Shown: positions 1-8,632 of the stretch, piece by piece
Position numbering within the stretch: position 1 is the first letter of the stretch
Layout of the letters: every line of letters begins with the position of its first letter
NCBI GenBank assembly: GCA_947574215.1
Contig: CANPIX010000009.1
Span: forward strand, 1 to 41,997
Direction of reading: 5' to 3'
Source: an uncultured Mycoplasmatota bacterium
GTDB taxonomy: Bacteria; Bacillota_I; Bacilli_A; RF39; UBA660
DNA: 41,997 nucleotides
The notes under the pieces: generated by a model
The model's database searches: none
The model's input: the letters and a program-made list of their open reading frames with translations, nothing else
Told to the model about the DNA's origin: nothing
Translations under genes and position numbers: made by a program

Positions 1-413
1 CAACCACTGGAAACTATACAGGAATCTATGATATGAGTGGAGGGGCCTGGGAATACGTGATGGGTGTAATGCTAAATGCTGATAATACAGTAACAGTAAA
101 TGGAATAACATCAATCGAAAGAAAATATTATGATACATACCAATATGGTACAAGTAATATAACATACAATCGAAGAATTTTAGGGGATGCAACAGGAGAG
201 ATGGGACCATTTTCGAATGCCAAGTATGGAAGTCAAACTAGACAAATCAGTTCTTGGTATAAAGATGAAGCATGGTTTTTGAATTCTTCAGCTCCTTGGT
301 CTAGGCGTAGTGGCGATTACACGCTTGGTATGAGCAGTGGTATTTTTAGTTATGCTAACAGTAATGGAAGTTTAGATATAGGCTATGGTTTTCGAACGGT
401 TTTATCTTTATAA
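1..413 (+). CDS. C-terminal part of a secreted/pilin-like protein (5' truncated)
   Basis: The reading frame is open from the window edge (first full codon at base 3) to the TAA at 411-413, so the start lies outside the window. The visible 136 residues contain the segment GIYDMSGGAWEYVMG, are rich in Gly, Ser, Asn, Tyr and Trp, and end in GFRTVLSL. From memory, this kind of C-terminus is seen on surface proteins with a prepilin-type N-terminus in gut Bacilli and recalls the fold of formylglycine-generating-enzyme-like domains; that is recall and not proof. No membrane segment is visible in the part present. An extracellular protein is the best guess. It is followed by the separate lon promoter. 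Confidence 0.5.
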   Translation, partial: TTGNYTGIYDMSGGAWEYVMGVMLNADNTVTVNGITSIERKYYDTYQYGTSNITYNRRILGDATGEMGPFSNAKYGSQTRQISSWYKDEAWFLNSSAPWSRRSGDYTLGMSSGIFSYANSNGSLDIGYGFRTVLSL

Positions 414-470
414 CTTAGTTTCTCCTATTTATTATTAACAAAAATTGGTTGTAAAAAAATGTAAATAACA

Positions 471-499
471 TTTACTTTTTATGGGAGAGTCGATATAAT
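471..499 (+). promoter_or_regulatory. Sigma-A-type promoter of lon
   Basis: TTTACT at 471-476 and a consensus TATAAT at 494-499 are separated by 17 bp. No CIRCE repeat is seen here, unlike at clpB. Confidence 0.6.
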
Positions 500-531
500 A
501 AAAAACATAAATTTTGGGAGATGATGATGTT

Positions 532-2844
532 TTGAAAAATACTTTGCCAGTATTACTACTTAAAAATTTGATTCTTCTCCCTAATCAAGACGTAAAATTA
601 GAACTAAATACAGATTTAAGTCGAGATGTTGTTTTTTTAGCTAATGAATCTTATCACAATGAACTTATTGTGATGTCCTTAAAAGATCAAAAAGAAGAAC
701 TTCCAGATGTGAGTGATTTACCAAGTATAGCTATTGTTGCAAAAATAAAAAGTAAAATTTTACTTCCTAATGGAAATTTGCGTGTGACCTTAAGAGGTTT
801 GTTTCGTGCTGAAGTTGGTAAATTACTTAATAATAAAGAAAACGAAAATATTTTGGAATGTTCTTTTCTTAAAATGGATATTCCTAAGTATGATGAAGTT
901 GAAGCTTTAGCCGTCAAAAGAAAATTGGAAGAACTTGTAAATATTTATGTAAATAGTGTGGGAGTTTCCAATAGTATTTTAAATTTAATAAAAGATTTAA
1001 AAGATTTAAATAAATTAACGGATGTTGTTGCTTCTTTTCTTCCTCTTTCTTTTTCACGAAAATTAGAATATATTGAAGAGATGAATCCAGTTTTTCGTGC
1101 CAATCGTTTGTTAGAAGATTTACATTTAGAATTGGAAATTATTAAGTTAGATCAAAAATTAGAAGAAAGCTTACAGTTAAGTTTAGAAGAAAGCCAAAAA
1201 GAATTTTTATTAAAAGAGAAATTAAAGGAAATTGAAAAAGAATTAGGAATTGCGGATTCTAAAGAAAAAGAAGTGCTTTATTATGAAAAAAAATTAGAAA
1301 AAAGCAATATTGAAAATCCTAAGATTGTTGTGAAAATAAAAAGTGAAATCAAAAAATTAAAACGAATGGGAGAAACAAGCCCAGAAGTTTCCAATGTACG
1401 AAATTATTTGGATTGGATGTTTAGCTTACCATGGAATCAATATTCAAAAGATGAAAAAAATTTTGATTCTGTAAAAAAATCTTTAGATAAATCTCATTTT
1501 GGAATGAATGAGGCGAAAATGAAGGTTGTCGAGTATGTGGCAGCAAAAAATCATAGTCAATCCATATCTACACCAGTACTTTGTTTAATTGGTCCTCCTG
1601 GTTGTGGAAAAACTACTTTTGCAAAATCTATTGCTGATAGTTTGCATAAATCGTTTTTTAAAATGAGTGTAGGTGGTTTAAACGATAGTGCAATTTTAAA
1701 TGGACATAGAAGAACGTATTTAGGGGCGAGTCCAGGAAAAATTATAGAAGGTCTAAAAAAATGTGGGACAAAAAATCCAGTGTTTTTAATTGATGAAGTC
1801 GATAAAATGGTTAAAGATTATAAAGGAGATCCTGCGAGTGTTTTATTAGATATTTTAGATGAGTCGCAAAATAAAACTTTTGTTGATAATTATATTGAAG
1901 AAGAATTTGATTTATCGTCAATATTGTTTATTTTAACCGCAAATCGAAAAGAAGATATTCCGTATGAACTTAAAGATCGTTTGGAAATAATAGAACTTTC
2001 TAGTTATACAGTATTAGAAAAAATGTCTATTGCTAAAAAATATCTTATTCCTAATATTTTAGAAGAACATAATTTATCTTCAAAGAATATTAAGTTTTTA
2101 GATTCTTCGTTAAAAGAAATTATTTTAAATTATACAAAAGAAGCAGGAGTAAGAGATTTAAAACGGATTTTGGTAAGAATTTTGCGAAAGTTAATTGTGG
2201 AGAATCATTATGAGAATGTCAAAATTACTAATGATAATTTGTTTTCTTTTTTAGGGCCCAACAAATATGAGAGTGGCGGAGTTTTAGAAAAAAACTTACC
2301 TGGAATAGTGAATGCTTTAGCTGTTTACTCAAATGGTGGAGAAGTGATACCTATTGAAACTTGTTGTTATCATGGAACTGGAAAAATAAAAATTACTGGG
2401 CAAGTTGAAAAAATTATGGGAGAAAGTATAGAGGTATCTCTTAGCTATATACTAAACAATAAAGAAAAATTTGATTTGCATATTGAAAATTTTCAAACGA
2501 AAGATTTACACATTCACTTTTTAAATGCTTCTGTTAAAAAAGAAGGGCCAAGTGCAGGTATTACTATTACAACCGCTTTATTAAGTTTATTGAAAAATAA
2601 AAAAATTTCTTCTACGATTTCAATGACAGGAGAAATGACTTTAAATGGTTTTGTTCGAAAAGTTGGTGGTTTAAAAGAAAAATTAATTGGTGCTTCAAAT
2701 GCAGGAATGAAAGTCGTTTTTATTCCTAAAGAAAACCATAATGATTTAAAGGATGTTCCAGTAGAAGTTTTCGAAAAATTAGAAATAATAGAAATTACAA
2801 ATTATGAGGAATTGTATAAATGGGTATTTAAAGAAAAAAATTGA
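532..2844 (+). CDS. lon: ATP-dependent protease Lon (LonA)
   Basis: Lon is a cytoplasmic hexameric AAA+ serine protease that degrades misfolded and regulatory proteins. In order the protein shows an N-terminal LAN substrate domain, a long charged coiled coil (about 190-300), Walker A GPPGCGKT (354-361), Walker B FLIDEVDKM, and the S16 protease domain with catalytic Ser674 in GPSAG and Lys717 in GGLKEK, 43 residues apart as in the family. At 770 residues it is of normal length. The frame is open from a TTG at 514, but that codon lies inside the ribosome binding site GGGAG (516-520). The TTG at 532 is better placed and gives the usual N-terminus MKNTLPVLLLKN. It ends with TGA. No gene partner overlaps it, so it looks monocistronic. 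Confidence 0.95.
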   Translation: MKNTLPVLLLKNLILLPNQDVKLELNTDLSRDVVFLANESYHNELIVMSLKDQKEELPDVSDLPSIAIVAKIKSKILLPNGNLRVTLRGLFRAEVGKLLNNKENENILECSFLKMDIPKYDEVEALAVKRKLEELVNIYVNSVGVSNSILNLIKDLKDLNKLTDVVASFLPLSFSRKLEYIEEMNPVFRANRLLEDLHLELEIIKLDQKLEESLQLSLEESQKEFLLKEKLKEIEKELGIADSKEKEVLYYEKKLEKSNIENPKIVVKIKSEIKKLKRMGETSPEVSNVRNYLDWMFSLPWNQYSKDEKNFDSVKKSLDKSHFGMNEAKMKVVEYVAAKNHSQSISTPVLCLIGPPGCGKTTFAKSIADSLHKSFFKMSVGGLNDSAILNGHRRTYLGASPGKIIEGLKKCGTKNPVFLIDEVDKMVKDYKGDPASVLLDILDESQNKTFVDNYIEEEFDLSSILFILTANRKEDIPYELKDRLEIIELSSYTVLEKMSIAKKYLIPNILEEHNLSSKNIKFLDSSLKEIILNYTKEAGVRDLKRILVRILRKLIVENHYENVKITNDNLFSFLGPNKYESGGVLEKNLPGIVNALAVYSNGGEVIPIETCCYHGTGKIKITGQVEKIMGESIEVSLSYILNNKEKFDLHIENFQTKDLHIHFLNASVKKEGPSAGITITTALLSLLKNKKISSTISMTGEMTLNGFVRKVGGLKEKLIGASNAGMKVVFIPKENHNDLKDVPVEVFEKLEIIEITNYEELYKWVFKEKN

Positions 2845-2875
2845 GATTATTGTTTTTATTAAGTATATTTATATG

Positions 2876-2903
2876 AAATACTGTGCATGTCATAGTATTT
2901 TTT
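2876..2903 (+). terminator. Rho-independent terminator of lon
   Basis: A 10-bp stem (AAATACTGTG at 2876-2885 with CATAGTATTT at 2891-2900, one G:U pair) closes a 5-nt loop, and the T run continues to 2903. It lies 31 bases after the lon stop. Confidence 0.8.
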
Positions 2904-2938
2904 CTATTCTTTAAACTTAGAAAAAGTAATATTTCTAT

Positions 2939-2966
2939 GAATAAAAAAAAAGTGAATTCATAAAAT
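2939..2966 (+). promoter_or_regulatory. Possible sporulation (sigma-E-like) promoter of spoVID
   Basis: CATAAAAT at 2959-2966 matches the sigma-E -10 pattern (CATAcaaT), and GAATAAA at 2939-2945, 13 bp upstream, resembles its -35. In B. subtilis spoVID is sigma-E dependent, so the fit is biologically sensible. In DNA this AT-rich the match could still be chance. Confidence 0.4.
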
Positions 2967-2988
2967 GGAATAAGAAAGGGTGAAAGAA

Positions 2989-3678
2989 ATGAAAAGTATA
3001 GTTCCTTATACAAAAGAAATTGAATTTAAAACAAAAATTGCAGAGATATGTAGTATATCATTGGAACATGAATTGAATATTTTAGAAAATGAAATAGAAG
3101 GTAATTTTATTGTTTCAGGAGAATATAAAAGTCATGAAGTAAGTGTAAATAAAGAGCCATTTCATTATAAATTACCATTTACTTTAGAAGTTACAGAAGA
3201 TATTTTAAAAGAATCTATTGATTTTGAAATTACAGATTTTACTTACGAAGTTATGGCAAATTCTACATTAAAAGTAAATATTGAATTTTGTGTAACAGCC
3301 GATGAAATGGAAAAAATAGAGGAAGCAGAAGTGGAAGAAGTTTTAGAACGAGAAATAGAAGAAAAGGAAGAAATTCGTGAATCAGTAATGGAGGAAATTA
3401 AAGATTTATTTCCTGAAGCAGAGGAAGAAATAGTGGAAGAAAAAGATGAAAAATTAGAAGAGCGTTTGGATGAAGAAAGTGAAACGATTATTTTGAGTGC
3501 TATGCAAGAAAAAGAAGCAGAATTTGCTACGTATCATATTCATATCGTGAATGGTAGTGATTCAATTGAGAGCATTTGTACTTTGTACAATACAGATACC
3601 AATACTTTAAAAGAATACAATAATGTAGAAAGCATAAATGTAGGAGATAAACTTATAATTCCTTGTTTCGATGAATAA
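2989..3678 (+). CDS. spoVID: Spore coat morphogenetic protein, SpoVID-like (SPOCS + LysM)
   Basis: In Bacilli SpoVID helps the coat encase the forespore. Residues about 1-105 resemble the N-terminal SPOCS-type beta domain of SpoVID, with PFTLEVTEDIL-type strands. Residues about 107-175 are a very acidic Glu-rich linker. The last 50 residues are a LysM repeat (HIHIVNGSDSIESICTLY through INVGDKLIIP), which binds glycan. At 229 residues it is much shorter than the B. subtilis protein, chiefly in the linker. A GTG at 2980 is in frame, but it sits in the AGAAAGGGTG ribosome binding site, so the ATG at 2989 is chosen. It overlaps the next gene by 8 bp, reproducing the conserved spoVID-ysxE gene order, which supports the call. 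Confidence 0.75.
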   Translation: MKSIVPYTKEIEFKTKIAEICSISLEHELNILENEIEGNFIVSGEYKSHEVSVNKEPFHYKLPFTLEVTEDILKESIDFEITDFTYEVMANSTLKVNIEFCVTADEMEKIEEAEVEEVLEREIEEKEEIRESVMEEIKDLFPEAEEEIVEEKDEKLEERLDEESETIILSAMQEKEAEFATYHIHIVNGSDSIESICTLYNTDTNTLKEYNNVESINVGDKLIIPCFDE

Positions 3679-4567
3679 ATCCATTGAAGTTTTAAAGAAG
3701 ATATACAAGCCCTATCGATATACCATTTTAGGAAAAGTAACAATTTTAAACACGACTTCTGGGGATTTTGTAGTTAAGGAAAAATGTGAAAAAGATATTA
3801 AAGAATTGTTTTCTTATTTAAAAAGTCGTAATTTTCATAATTTTCCCAAACTTATTGATGAGTCAAGAAGTGATGTCAATGTATACGAATATATTGAAAG
3901 TGTTGCGATGCCAGAAGAACAAAAAGCACTTGATATGATTGAAATAATTAGTAATTTACATAATAAAACAACGTATTATAAAACCGTAACGGAAGATGAT
4001 TTTAAAGAAATTTATGACAATATAAAAAGTAATATTCTTTATTTAAAAAATGAATACACTCAATTCTATGATGAAATAAAAAGAGAGAAGTTTATGTCTC
4101 CTTCTCATTATTCTTTAATTCGAAATATATACAAAATATTTTCTGCGCTTGATTTTGTAGAAGCTCAATTAGAGGAATGGTTTTTACTTGCAAAAGATCA
4201 AACCAAAAAAAGAGTTTCGTATGTTCATAATCATTTAAGCTTAGACCATTATATTAAAAACGATGAAGACTATTTAATTAGTTGGGAAAAATGTAGAGTG
4301 GATTCACCGATCATTGACTTGGTTAAGTTTTATCAAAATGATTATTTGAAAATACATTTTAGTGTCATTATATCTAAATATTTTGAAAAAGTAAATTTAA
4401 GTGATGATGAAAAAAAATTGTTTTTTCTTTTGATTTCTTTACCTCCTAAAATAGAATTTACAAAAAATGAGTTTAAAGATTGTCAAACGGTAAGAAAAGT
4501 ACTGGATTATGTATTTCTTACAGAAGAGTTAGTGAGGCCATATTACTCGGTACAAGAGAAAGATTAG
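3671..4567 (+). CDS. ysxE: CotS/YsxE-family spore coat protein with kinase-like fold, probably catalytically dead
   Basis: This 298-residue protein has the aminoglycoside-phosphotransferase/CotS layout and directly follows spoVID with an 8-bp overlap, as ysxE does in Bacillus. The region matching the catalytic loop (usually HGDxxxxN) reads HNHLSLDHYI, so the catalytic Asp position is His. The metal-binding loop (usually IDWExxxxxxPxxDL) reads ISWEKCRVDSPIIDL, so the Asp is Ser. Both key acids are therefore missing and a structural role in the coat is more likely than phosphotransfer. The alignment was made by eye. Its 3' end overlaps a minus-strand gene by 39 bp. Confidence 0.7.
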   Translation: MNKSIEVLKKIYKPYRYTILGKVTILNTTSGDFVVKEKCEKDIKELFSYLKSRNFHNFPKLIDESRSDVNVYEYIESVAMPEEQKALDMIEIISNLHNKTTYYKTVTEDDFKEIYDNIKSNILYLKNEYTQFYDEIKREKFMSPSHYSLIRNIYKIFSALDFVEAQLEEWFLLAKDQTKKRVSYVHNHLSLDHYIKNDEDYLISWEKCRVDSPIIDLVKFYQNDYLKIHFSVIISKYFEKVNLSDDEKKLFFLLISLPPKIEFTKNEFKDCQTVRKVLDYVFLTEELVRPYYSVQEKD

Positions 4568-4741
4568 AATAAATATTTCTAAAAGTAATACGAAAATATT
4601 AAAACGCAGGGGTAAAATAAGGGTTATCAATAATTGATAAAAGATTAAAATACATAAAGCAAATATCGCTAATATTGTAAAAAATCCTCCTCCACGATTA
4701 TTATTGCAAGGCGGTGGAGGACAAGGTCTATTGTTAAACAT
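4529..4741 (-). CDS. Small Cys/Pro/Asn-rich membrane protein of unknown function
   Basis: I do not recognise this 70-residue protein. Its N-terminus is MFNNRPCPPPPCNNNRGGG, with two Cys around a four-Pro run. Two hydrophobic stretches follow (about 20-41 and 45-66), so it should be a two-pass membrane protein. Reading it as a real gene is supported by a clean AGGTGAT ribosome binding site 3 nt before ATG and a CATACAAT box 5 nt further upstream. Its 3' end runs 39 bp into the end of the convergent ysxE. The composition recalls small proteins made during sporulation, and the promoter box would fit that, but this is inference. Confidence 0.6.
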   Translation of the reverse strand: MFNNRPCPPPPCNNNRGGGFFTILAIFALCILIFYQLLITLILPLRFNIFVLLLEIFILIFLLYRVIWPH

Positions 4742-4744
4742 ATA

Positions 4745-4764
4745 ATCACCTATGGTATTGTATG
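4745..4764 (-). promoter_or_regulatory. CATACAAT box fused to the ribosome binding site
   Basis: Read on the minus strand, CATACAAT (4764-4757), five bases, AGGTGAT (4751-4745), three bases, then ATG. The octamer fits a sigma-E/sigma-K -10 element. No convincing -35 is visible. The same arrangement precedes 13316 (minus) and 10905 (plus). Confidence 0.45.
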
Positions 4765-4786
4765 TTTTTTTTATGAAAAGGAAACC

Positions 4787-4815
4787 TTTACAAAATTCTT
4801 GTAGTTTACTATAAT
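4787..4815 (+). promoter_or_regulatory. Sigma-A-type promoter of the prepilin pair
   Basis: TTTACA (4787-4792), 17 bp, TATAAT (4810-4815); the start codon follows at 4838. Confidence 0.7.
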
Positions 4816-4837
4816 AAAGACAATAGGATGTGGCACA

Positions 4838-5416
4838 ATGAAGAAAAAAAAGGGATTTGTTTTTGTAGAAACTTTAGTGGTCGTTGCAGTTTTGACGGCC
4901 TCTTTGCTTATGCTTTATTCTACCTACAATGCGGTGATTCAAAAAGAAAAAACACGAATAAAATATAATGATTCGGTTTACTTATATCGAACGTATTATA
5001 TTGAAAAGTTTTTTCGTAATTTTCGATTGGATGTAGTAGCTTCAAAATTAAATAATACGGATGCGAATCGTCTTTTAATTCTTTCTGGCTTCGGTTGCAC
5101 AGGAGATCTATTTATGAACGAAGAAGACAACATCGGTTTGTGTGAAATATTATTGCAAGATCTTCATGTTACTAATTTGTATTTGGCTTATAATGATCTA
5201 AGTCGTTTGCAAACGTGTGATAATCAAATTGGAATTTGTGAAGCTTTGGTACAAGTAAATTCTCCAATGGCGGATTATTTAAAAACAATTGGTGGAGCAG
5301 GAAAATCAGGATATCGAATTATTGTGGAATATTCTGAAAATAAAGATGGTACACGTTGTGAAGGAGAAAGTTGTCAATTTTATTATGCCACTATTAGTTT
5401 GGGGGATTTGCTATGA
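4838..5416 (+). CDS. Prepilin-like protein (type IV pilin/pseudopilin N-terminus)
   Basis: The 192-residue protein begins with Lys-rich MKKKKGFVFVETLVVV followed by one hydrophobic helix (about 7-27). This is the arrangement of a class III signal peptide cut after Gly6 by a prepilin peptidase, with Glu at +5 as required for pilin assembly. The C-terminal part has six Cys in pairs (for example CGxGxC-like spacing around GFGCTGD and CDNQIGIC) and is probably extracellular. It shares a 4-bp ATGA overlap with the next prepilin gene, so the two are translationally coupled. No assembly ATPase or peptidase is in the window. The fold beyond the N-terminus is unassigned. A minor pseudopilin of a competence-type or type II secretion system is the likeliest role. 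Confidence 0.7.
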   Translation: MKKKKGFVFVETLVVVAVLTASLLMLYSTYNAVIQKEKTRIKYNDSVYLYRTYYIEKFFRNFRLDVVASKLNNTDANRLLILSGFGCTGDLFMNEEDNIGLCEILLQDLHVTNLYLAYNDLSRLQTCDNQIGICEALVQVNSPMADYLKTIGGAGKSGYRIIVEYSENKDGTRCEGESCQFYYATISLGDLL

Positions 5417-6003
5417 AATTAAATAAAAAAGGGGTCACTTTAGTAGAATTGATTATTAGTATTTCTCTGATTTCTATTGTAATTATGTTTTTGTTTCGCT
5501 TGCTTGTTGATGTACGATATAGTGAAAACAATACGGATTATAATCGAGAAAATCAACAAACAAGAGCAATCATTATTAAAACGTTGGAAACTGATTTTTT
5601 GGAAAGAAAATTGATAGGCCTAAAAGAACTTCCGAGCAATGCAAATGAATTTCGTTTGGAATTGCAATATGCAGATCAAACCACAGGAAAATTGAATGTG
5701 TATGAAGATAATATTTTATACACCAATAGTTTGGGAACAGAGAAGTGGTTTTTGAAAAAAGAAAAAGAGAATACAAAATTAAAACCCAATTGTGTAACGT
5801 ATCAAACCAGTTTATCTAAAAATGTGGAAGGGGAATTCTTTTATATTCAATTTACAATTCCTATTAGTGTAAATCCTAACAAAAAAAATTACATAGATGA
5901 TTTGGAATTTTTCTATTTAGGTGAGAAAAAAGATATTTTGGAAAATTCTTTTCCTATTGGACGTAGTACTTTAGGAAATTATAATGCAAATCAGTGTGGA
6001 TAA
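5413..6003 (+). CDS. Prepilin-like protein with canonical N-methylation motif
   Basis: The N-terminus MKLNKKGVTLVELIISISLISI is a textbook prepilin cleavage and methylation motif (cleavage after Gly7, Glu at +5), followed by a 20-residue hydrophobic helix. The remaining 165 residues are soluble and unassigned. The start overlaps the upstream gene's stop (ATGA), with the ribosome binding site GGGGGAT inside that gene. Its last 33 bp overlap the end of the convergent ylbJ gene. It is probably a minor pilin acting with the gene before it. Confidence 0.75.
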   Translation: MKLNKKGVTLVELIISISLISIVIMFLFRLLVDVRYSENNTDYNRENQQTRAIIIKTLETDFLERKLIGLKELPSNANEFRLELQYADQTTGKLNVYEDNILYTNSLGTEKWFLKKEKENTKLKPNCVTYQTSLSKNVEGEFFYIQFTIPISVNPNKKNYIDDLEFFYLGEKKDILENSFPIGRSTLGNYNANQCG

Positions 6004-6882
6004 AGTGGCATGAATTACTCTAGAAAAAAAGAAAGGTTTGTAGGCAATATTTTCTTCTTGAATAATGTTTTTTATTTGCGTGTGAATACTAAATCCACCG
6101 AAAGAAATAAATAGCGAAGCTAATACTTCTTTAAGAGGAATATTAATATTTAAGGAAGGTAGCTTTGCAAGACCACCTGTTGCTTCTAAAATTCCATTTA
6201 AAATACATTGAAATAGAGGAGAGGAAAAAACAACGGTGGTAGTTTCACAAATAAGAAAATAAAACAAAATCGTACCCAAAATTAGAAGCAATGTATCCAT
6301 GCTTCTTTTTAAACTTTTTGAAAGCGTTTTGGAAAAAGTTGAAGGAACAAACGTTAAGCTTTCTTTTTTTTCATAAGGATATTTTCGAAAAAAGAAAGCA
6401 ATAGCAAAATTTAAAACGTATTGAATCAATATTACTTTTAAAGTTATGGAAGTAGAATGAAATATAGTTTGTAACATATTGTATAAAAAAAGAGGATTTA
6501 AAAAACAAGAATACGTTAAAATAACACTGGCTTCTTTTCTGGAAATTTTATTTTCTTTTACTAAATTGGTTATTAAATACGCGTTGGTAGGGGTTCCAGA
6601 AAACATAGACATAATAAAAATATAAGTGGCCATAGTGGAAAAACCAAATATTTTTCTAAATATTTTCGATAGACTTTTTTCTATAAAGAAATAAAAATTG
6701 TAATTCATTAAAATATCATTAATTAAAAACATTGGAAATAAAGAAGGAAAAACATTTTCAAGAAATAAAAAACATCCTTCTAGAATACATTTTTTAAAAG
6801 TTGCGTTTTTTAGAAATAGCAAAAAAACAAAGACTAAAGTAAAAAAAACGTAAATAGAATTCTTTTTTGAATAATTTTTCAT
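5971..6882 (-). CDS. ylbJ: Sporulation integral membrane protein YlbJ-like
   Basis: This 303-residue, very hydrophobic protein has about eight membrane segments and the nucleoside-recognition (gate) domain pattern, with SLFPMFLINDIL near the N-terminus, MFSGTPTNAYLI in the middle (YlbJ proteins have SGYP-like turns here) and FGGFSIHTQ near the C-terminus. YlbJ is needed for normal spore formation in B. subtilis; its transported substrate is not known with certainty. The ATG at 6882 follows GAAAGTGAT. The gene is divergent from ylbL, which is also its ylb-region neighbour in Bacillus and supports the call. Its 3' end overlaps the prepilin gene by 33 bp. Confidence 0.75.
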   Translation of the reverse strand: MKNYSKKNSIYVFFTLVFVFLLFLKNATFKKCILEGCFLFLENVFPSLFPMFLINDILMNYNFYFFIEKSLSKIFRKIFGFSTMATYIFIMSMFSGTPTNAYLITNLVKENKISRKEASVILTYSCFLNPLFLYNMLQTIFHSTSITLKVILIQYVLNFAIAFFFRKYPYEKKESLTFVPSTFSKTLSKSLKRSMDTLLLILGTILFYFLICETTTVVFSSPLFQCILNGILEATGGLAKLPSLNINIPLKEVLASLFISFGGFSIHTQIKNIIQEENIAYKPFFFSRVIHATLSTLICIIIS

Positions 6883-6923
6883 ATTATCACTTTCATTTGA
6901 TATAATTAATAAGGTGAAGAAAC

Positions 6924-7928
6924 ATGATTAATAAAGTATATGATAAAATAAAGAAAATCTTAAAAGAAAATTATAAATTTTTGATTACTTTGGTTGTTTT
7001 ATTTCTTTTTTTCTTTTATGAACTTCCGTTTGTTGTTTATAGACCAGGAGGAACGATTGATTTACAATCACGAATTACAGTTGAAACAAGTTATAAAGCC
7101 GAAGGAAGTCTTTCTATGTCTTACGTTTCTATGATGAAAGGAAATATTCCATTTGTTTTATTATCTTTTGTATTGCCAAATTGGGATTTAGTAAAAACAA
7201 ACAGTATCACTTTGGAGGATGAAAGTGTTGATGAATCTATTGTTCGGGATCATTTGTCTTTAGAAGAAGGGCTTGATAATGCGGTCATAAGTGCGTACCG
7301 TTTAGCCAATAAAAAGATTGAAATTAAAGAAATATTTCCTGTTGTTGCCTATATTACAAAAGAGGCACAAACGGATTTGAAAGTTGGAGACATTCTACTA
7401 TATGTTAATGGAAATAAATTTACAGAATTGAAAGATTTACAAGTGTATATTAATTCTTTAGAAAAAGATCAAGTTGTTCATTTCCAGGTTTTAAGAGAAG
7501 AAAAAGAATTAGAATGTACCGCAAAAGTGTATGAAATGGAAAAAGATTTAAAAGTTGGAATTTCTATTCTTAATAAATACCGTTATGAAGTAGATCCTAA
7601 AATTAAAATTGAAACAAAAGAGAGTGAATCAGGATCTTCTGGAGGATTAATGACAGCTCTTGCAATCTACAATGCCTTAACAGAAGAAGACATTACTAGA
7701 GGTAAAAATATTGTAGGGACAGGAACTATTTCTATAGATGGACAGGTAGGAGAAATTGGGGGAATCAAATATAAGCTTTTGGGAGCTGAAAAAGCACACG
7801 CTGATTTGTTTTTATGTCCTTATGAAAACTATGAGGAAGCAAAAGAAGTAAAAGAAAAAAATAAGTTGCAATTGAATATTCTTCCTGTAAAATCTTTAAA
7901 AGACGCTGTTCAAATTTTAGAAAAGTAA
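6924..7928 (+). CDS. ylbL: Membrane-anchored PDZ-Lon (S16) protease, YlbL/SepM family
   Basis: A single N-terminal membrane helix (about 18-35) anchors an extracytoplasmic protein. Residues about 130-200 form a PDZ domain (VGDILLYVNGNKF), and residues 225-334 are a Lon-type protease domain. By alignment the catalytic Ser is Ser239 in GSSGGLM (the family usually has GPSAGLM) and the Lys is Lys284 in GGIKYKLLGA. The pair is intact although the flanking P and A are replaced. Relatives include SepM, which trims competence signals in streptococci; in Bacillus the substrates are poorly known. The 334-residue length is typical. The ATG at 6924 follows AAGGTGAAG. Confidence 0.85.
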   Translation: MINKVYDKIKKILKENYKFLITLVVLFLFFFYELPFVVYRPGGTIDLQSRITVETSYKAEGSLSMSYVSMMKGNIPFVLLSFVLPNWDLVKTNSITLEDESVDESIVRDHLSLEEGLDNAVISAYRLANKKIEIKEIFPVVAYITKEAQTDLKVGDILLYVNGNKFTELKDLQVYINSLEKDQVVHFQVLREEKELECTAKVYEMEKDLKVGISILNKYRYEVDPKIKIETKESESGSSGGLMTALAIYNALTEEDITRGKNIVGTGTISIDGQVGEIGGIKYKLLGAEKAHADLFLCPYENYEEAKEVKEKNKLQLNILPVKSLKDAVQILEK

Positions 7929-7936
7929 ATTAATAC

Positions 7937-7965
7937 TTTTCAAATACTAGATTTTAGTCTATAAT
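7937..7965 (+). promoter_or_regulatory. Sigma-A-type promoter
   Basis: TTTTCA (7937-7942), 17 bp, TATAAT (7960-7965), upstream of the secreted protein gene at 8000. Confidence 0.55.
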
Positions 7966-7999
7966 GTTAAGTGAAGAATAGAAAAATAAGGTGAAGTTT

Positions 8000-8617
8000 A
8001 TGCGTTTGAAGTATCGTATTCCATTAGCAATTATAGCTATTTTAATGATTGCAATTTTGTTTGTTGCGAGCAGTTATGCTCTTTGGAATGTTACGATTTA
8101 TCAAGAAACAGAAAATATAATTGAAACAGGATGCTTTTCTTTAGAGTTTCAAGATGTCAGTTCTTCTATTCATTTAGATAATACTTATCCTATAACTGAT
8201 GAAAAAGGAATGAAAACAACGCCTTATCAATTTAAAATTACAAATACTTGTACTGTAGATGCAAAATATACGATTTATTTAAATACTTTAGAAGTAGATG
8301 GAACAAAATTAAGTGATCATTTAATAAAGTATTCTTTATTAAAAAAAGATGGAGCTGTTGCAGTGGCAATGCCTTTGGATACGGCTGAATTGAACTTGGA
8401 TACATCGCATTTTACTTTTGATAAAAAGATCGTAAAATCCTATGAAATTGGTTCTGGCACTTTGAAAGGAAAAACTTCTGAGACTAGTACCGATGGAGAA
8501 AGTGCAACTTACAATTTACGACTATGGATTGATGAATCTGCGACTAATACTATTGCAGGCCAAACTTTTGAAGCGGGAATTTCAACAATTGCTTATGCAA
8601 CTAAATTGGAAGACTAA
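8000..8617 (+). CDS. Secreted SipW-signal (TasA/camelysin-like) protein, function unknown
   Basis: The 205-residue protein has a short basic N-terminus, one hydrophobic segment (about 8-28) ending in ASSYALW, and then a beta-rich region of the type found in SipW-dependent TasA/camelysin relatives (TGCFSLEF, YQFKITNTCTVDAKYTIYLN). Such proteins form matrix fibres or surface proteins in Bacillus. No SipW-type peptidase is in the window. A GTG at 7991 is in frame but forms part of the AAGGTGAAG ribosome binding site, so the ATG at 8000 is preferred. It has its own promoter and terminator, so it is monocistronic. The family call rests on signal shape and composition. Confidence 0.55.
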   Translation: MRLKYRIPLAIIAILMIAILFVASSYALWNVTIYQETENIIETGCFSLEFQDVSSSIHLDNTYPITDEKGMKTTPYQFKITNTCTVDAKYTIYLNTLEVDGTKLSDHLIKYSLLKKDGAVAVAMPLDTAELNLDTSHFTFDKKIVKSYEIGSGTLKGKTSETSTDGESATYNLRLWIDESATNTIAGQTFEAGISTIAYATKLED

Positions 8618-8632
8618 AATGTTTTAATTGGT

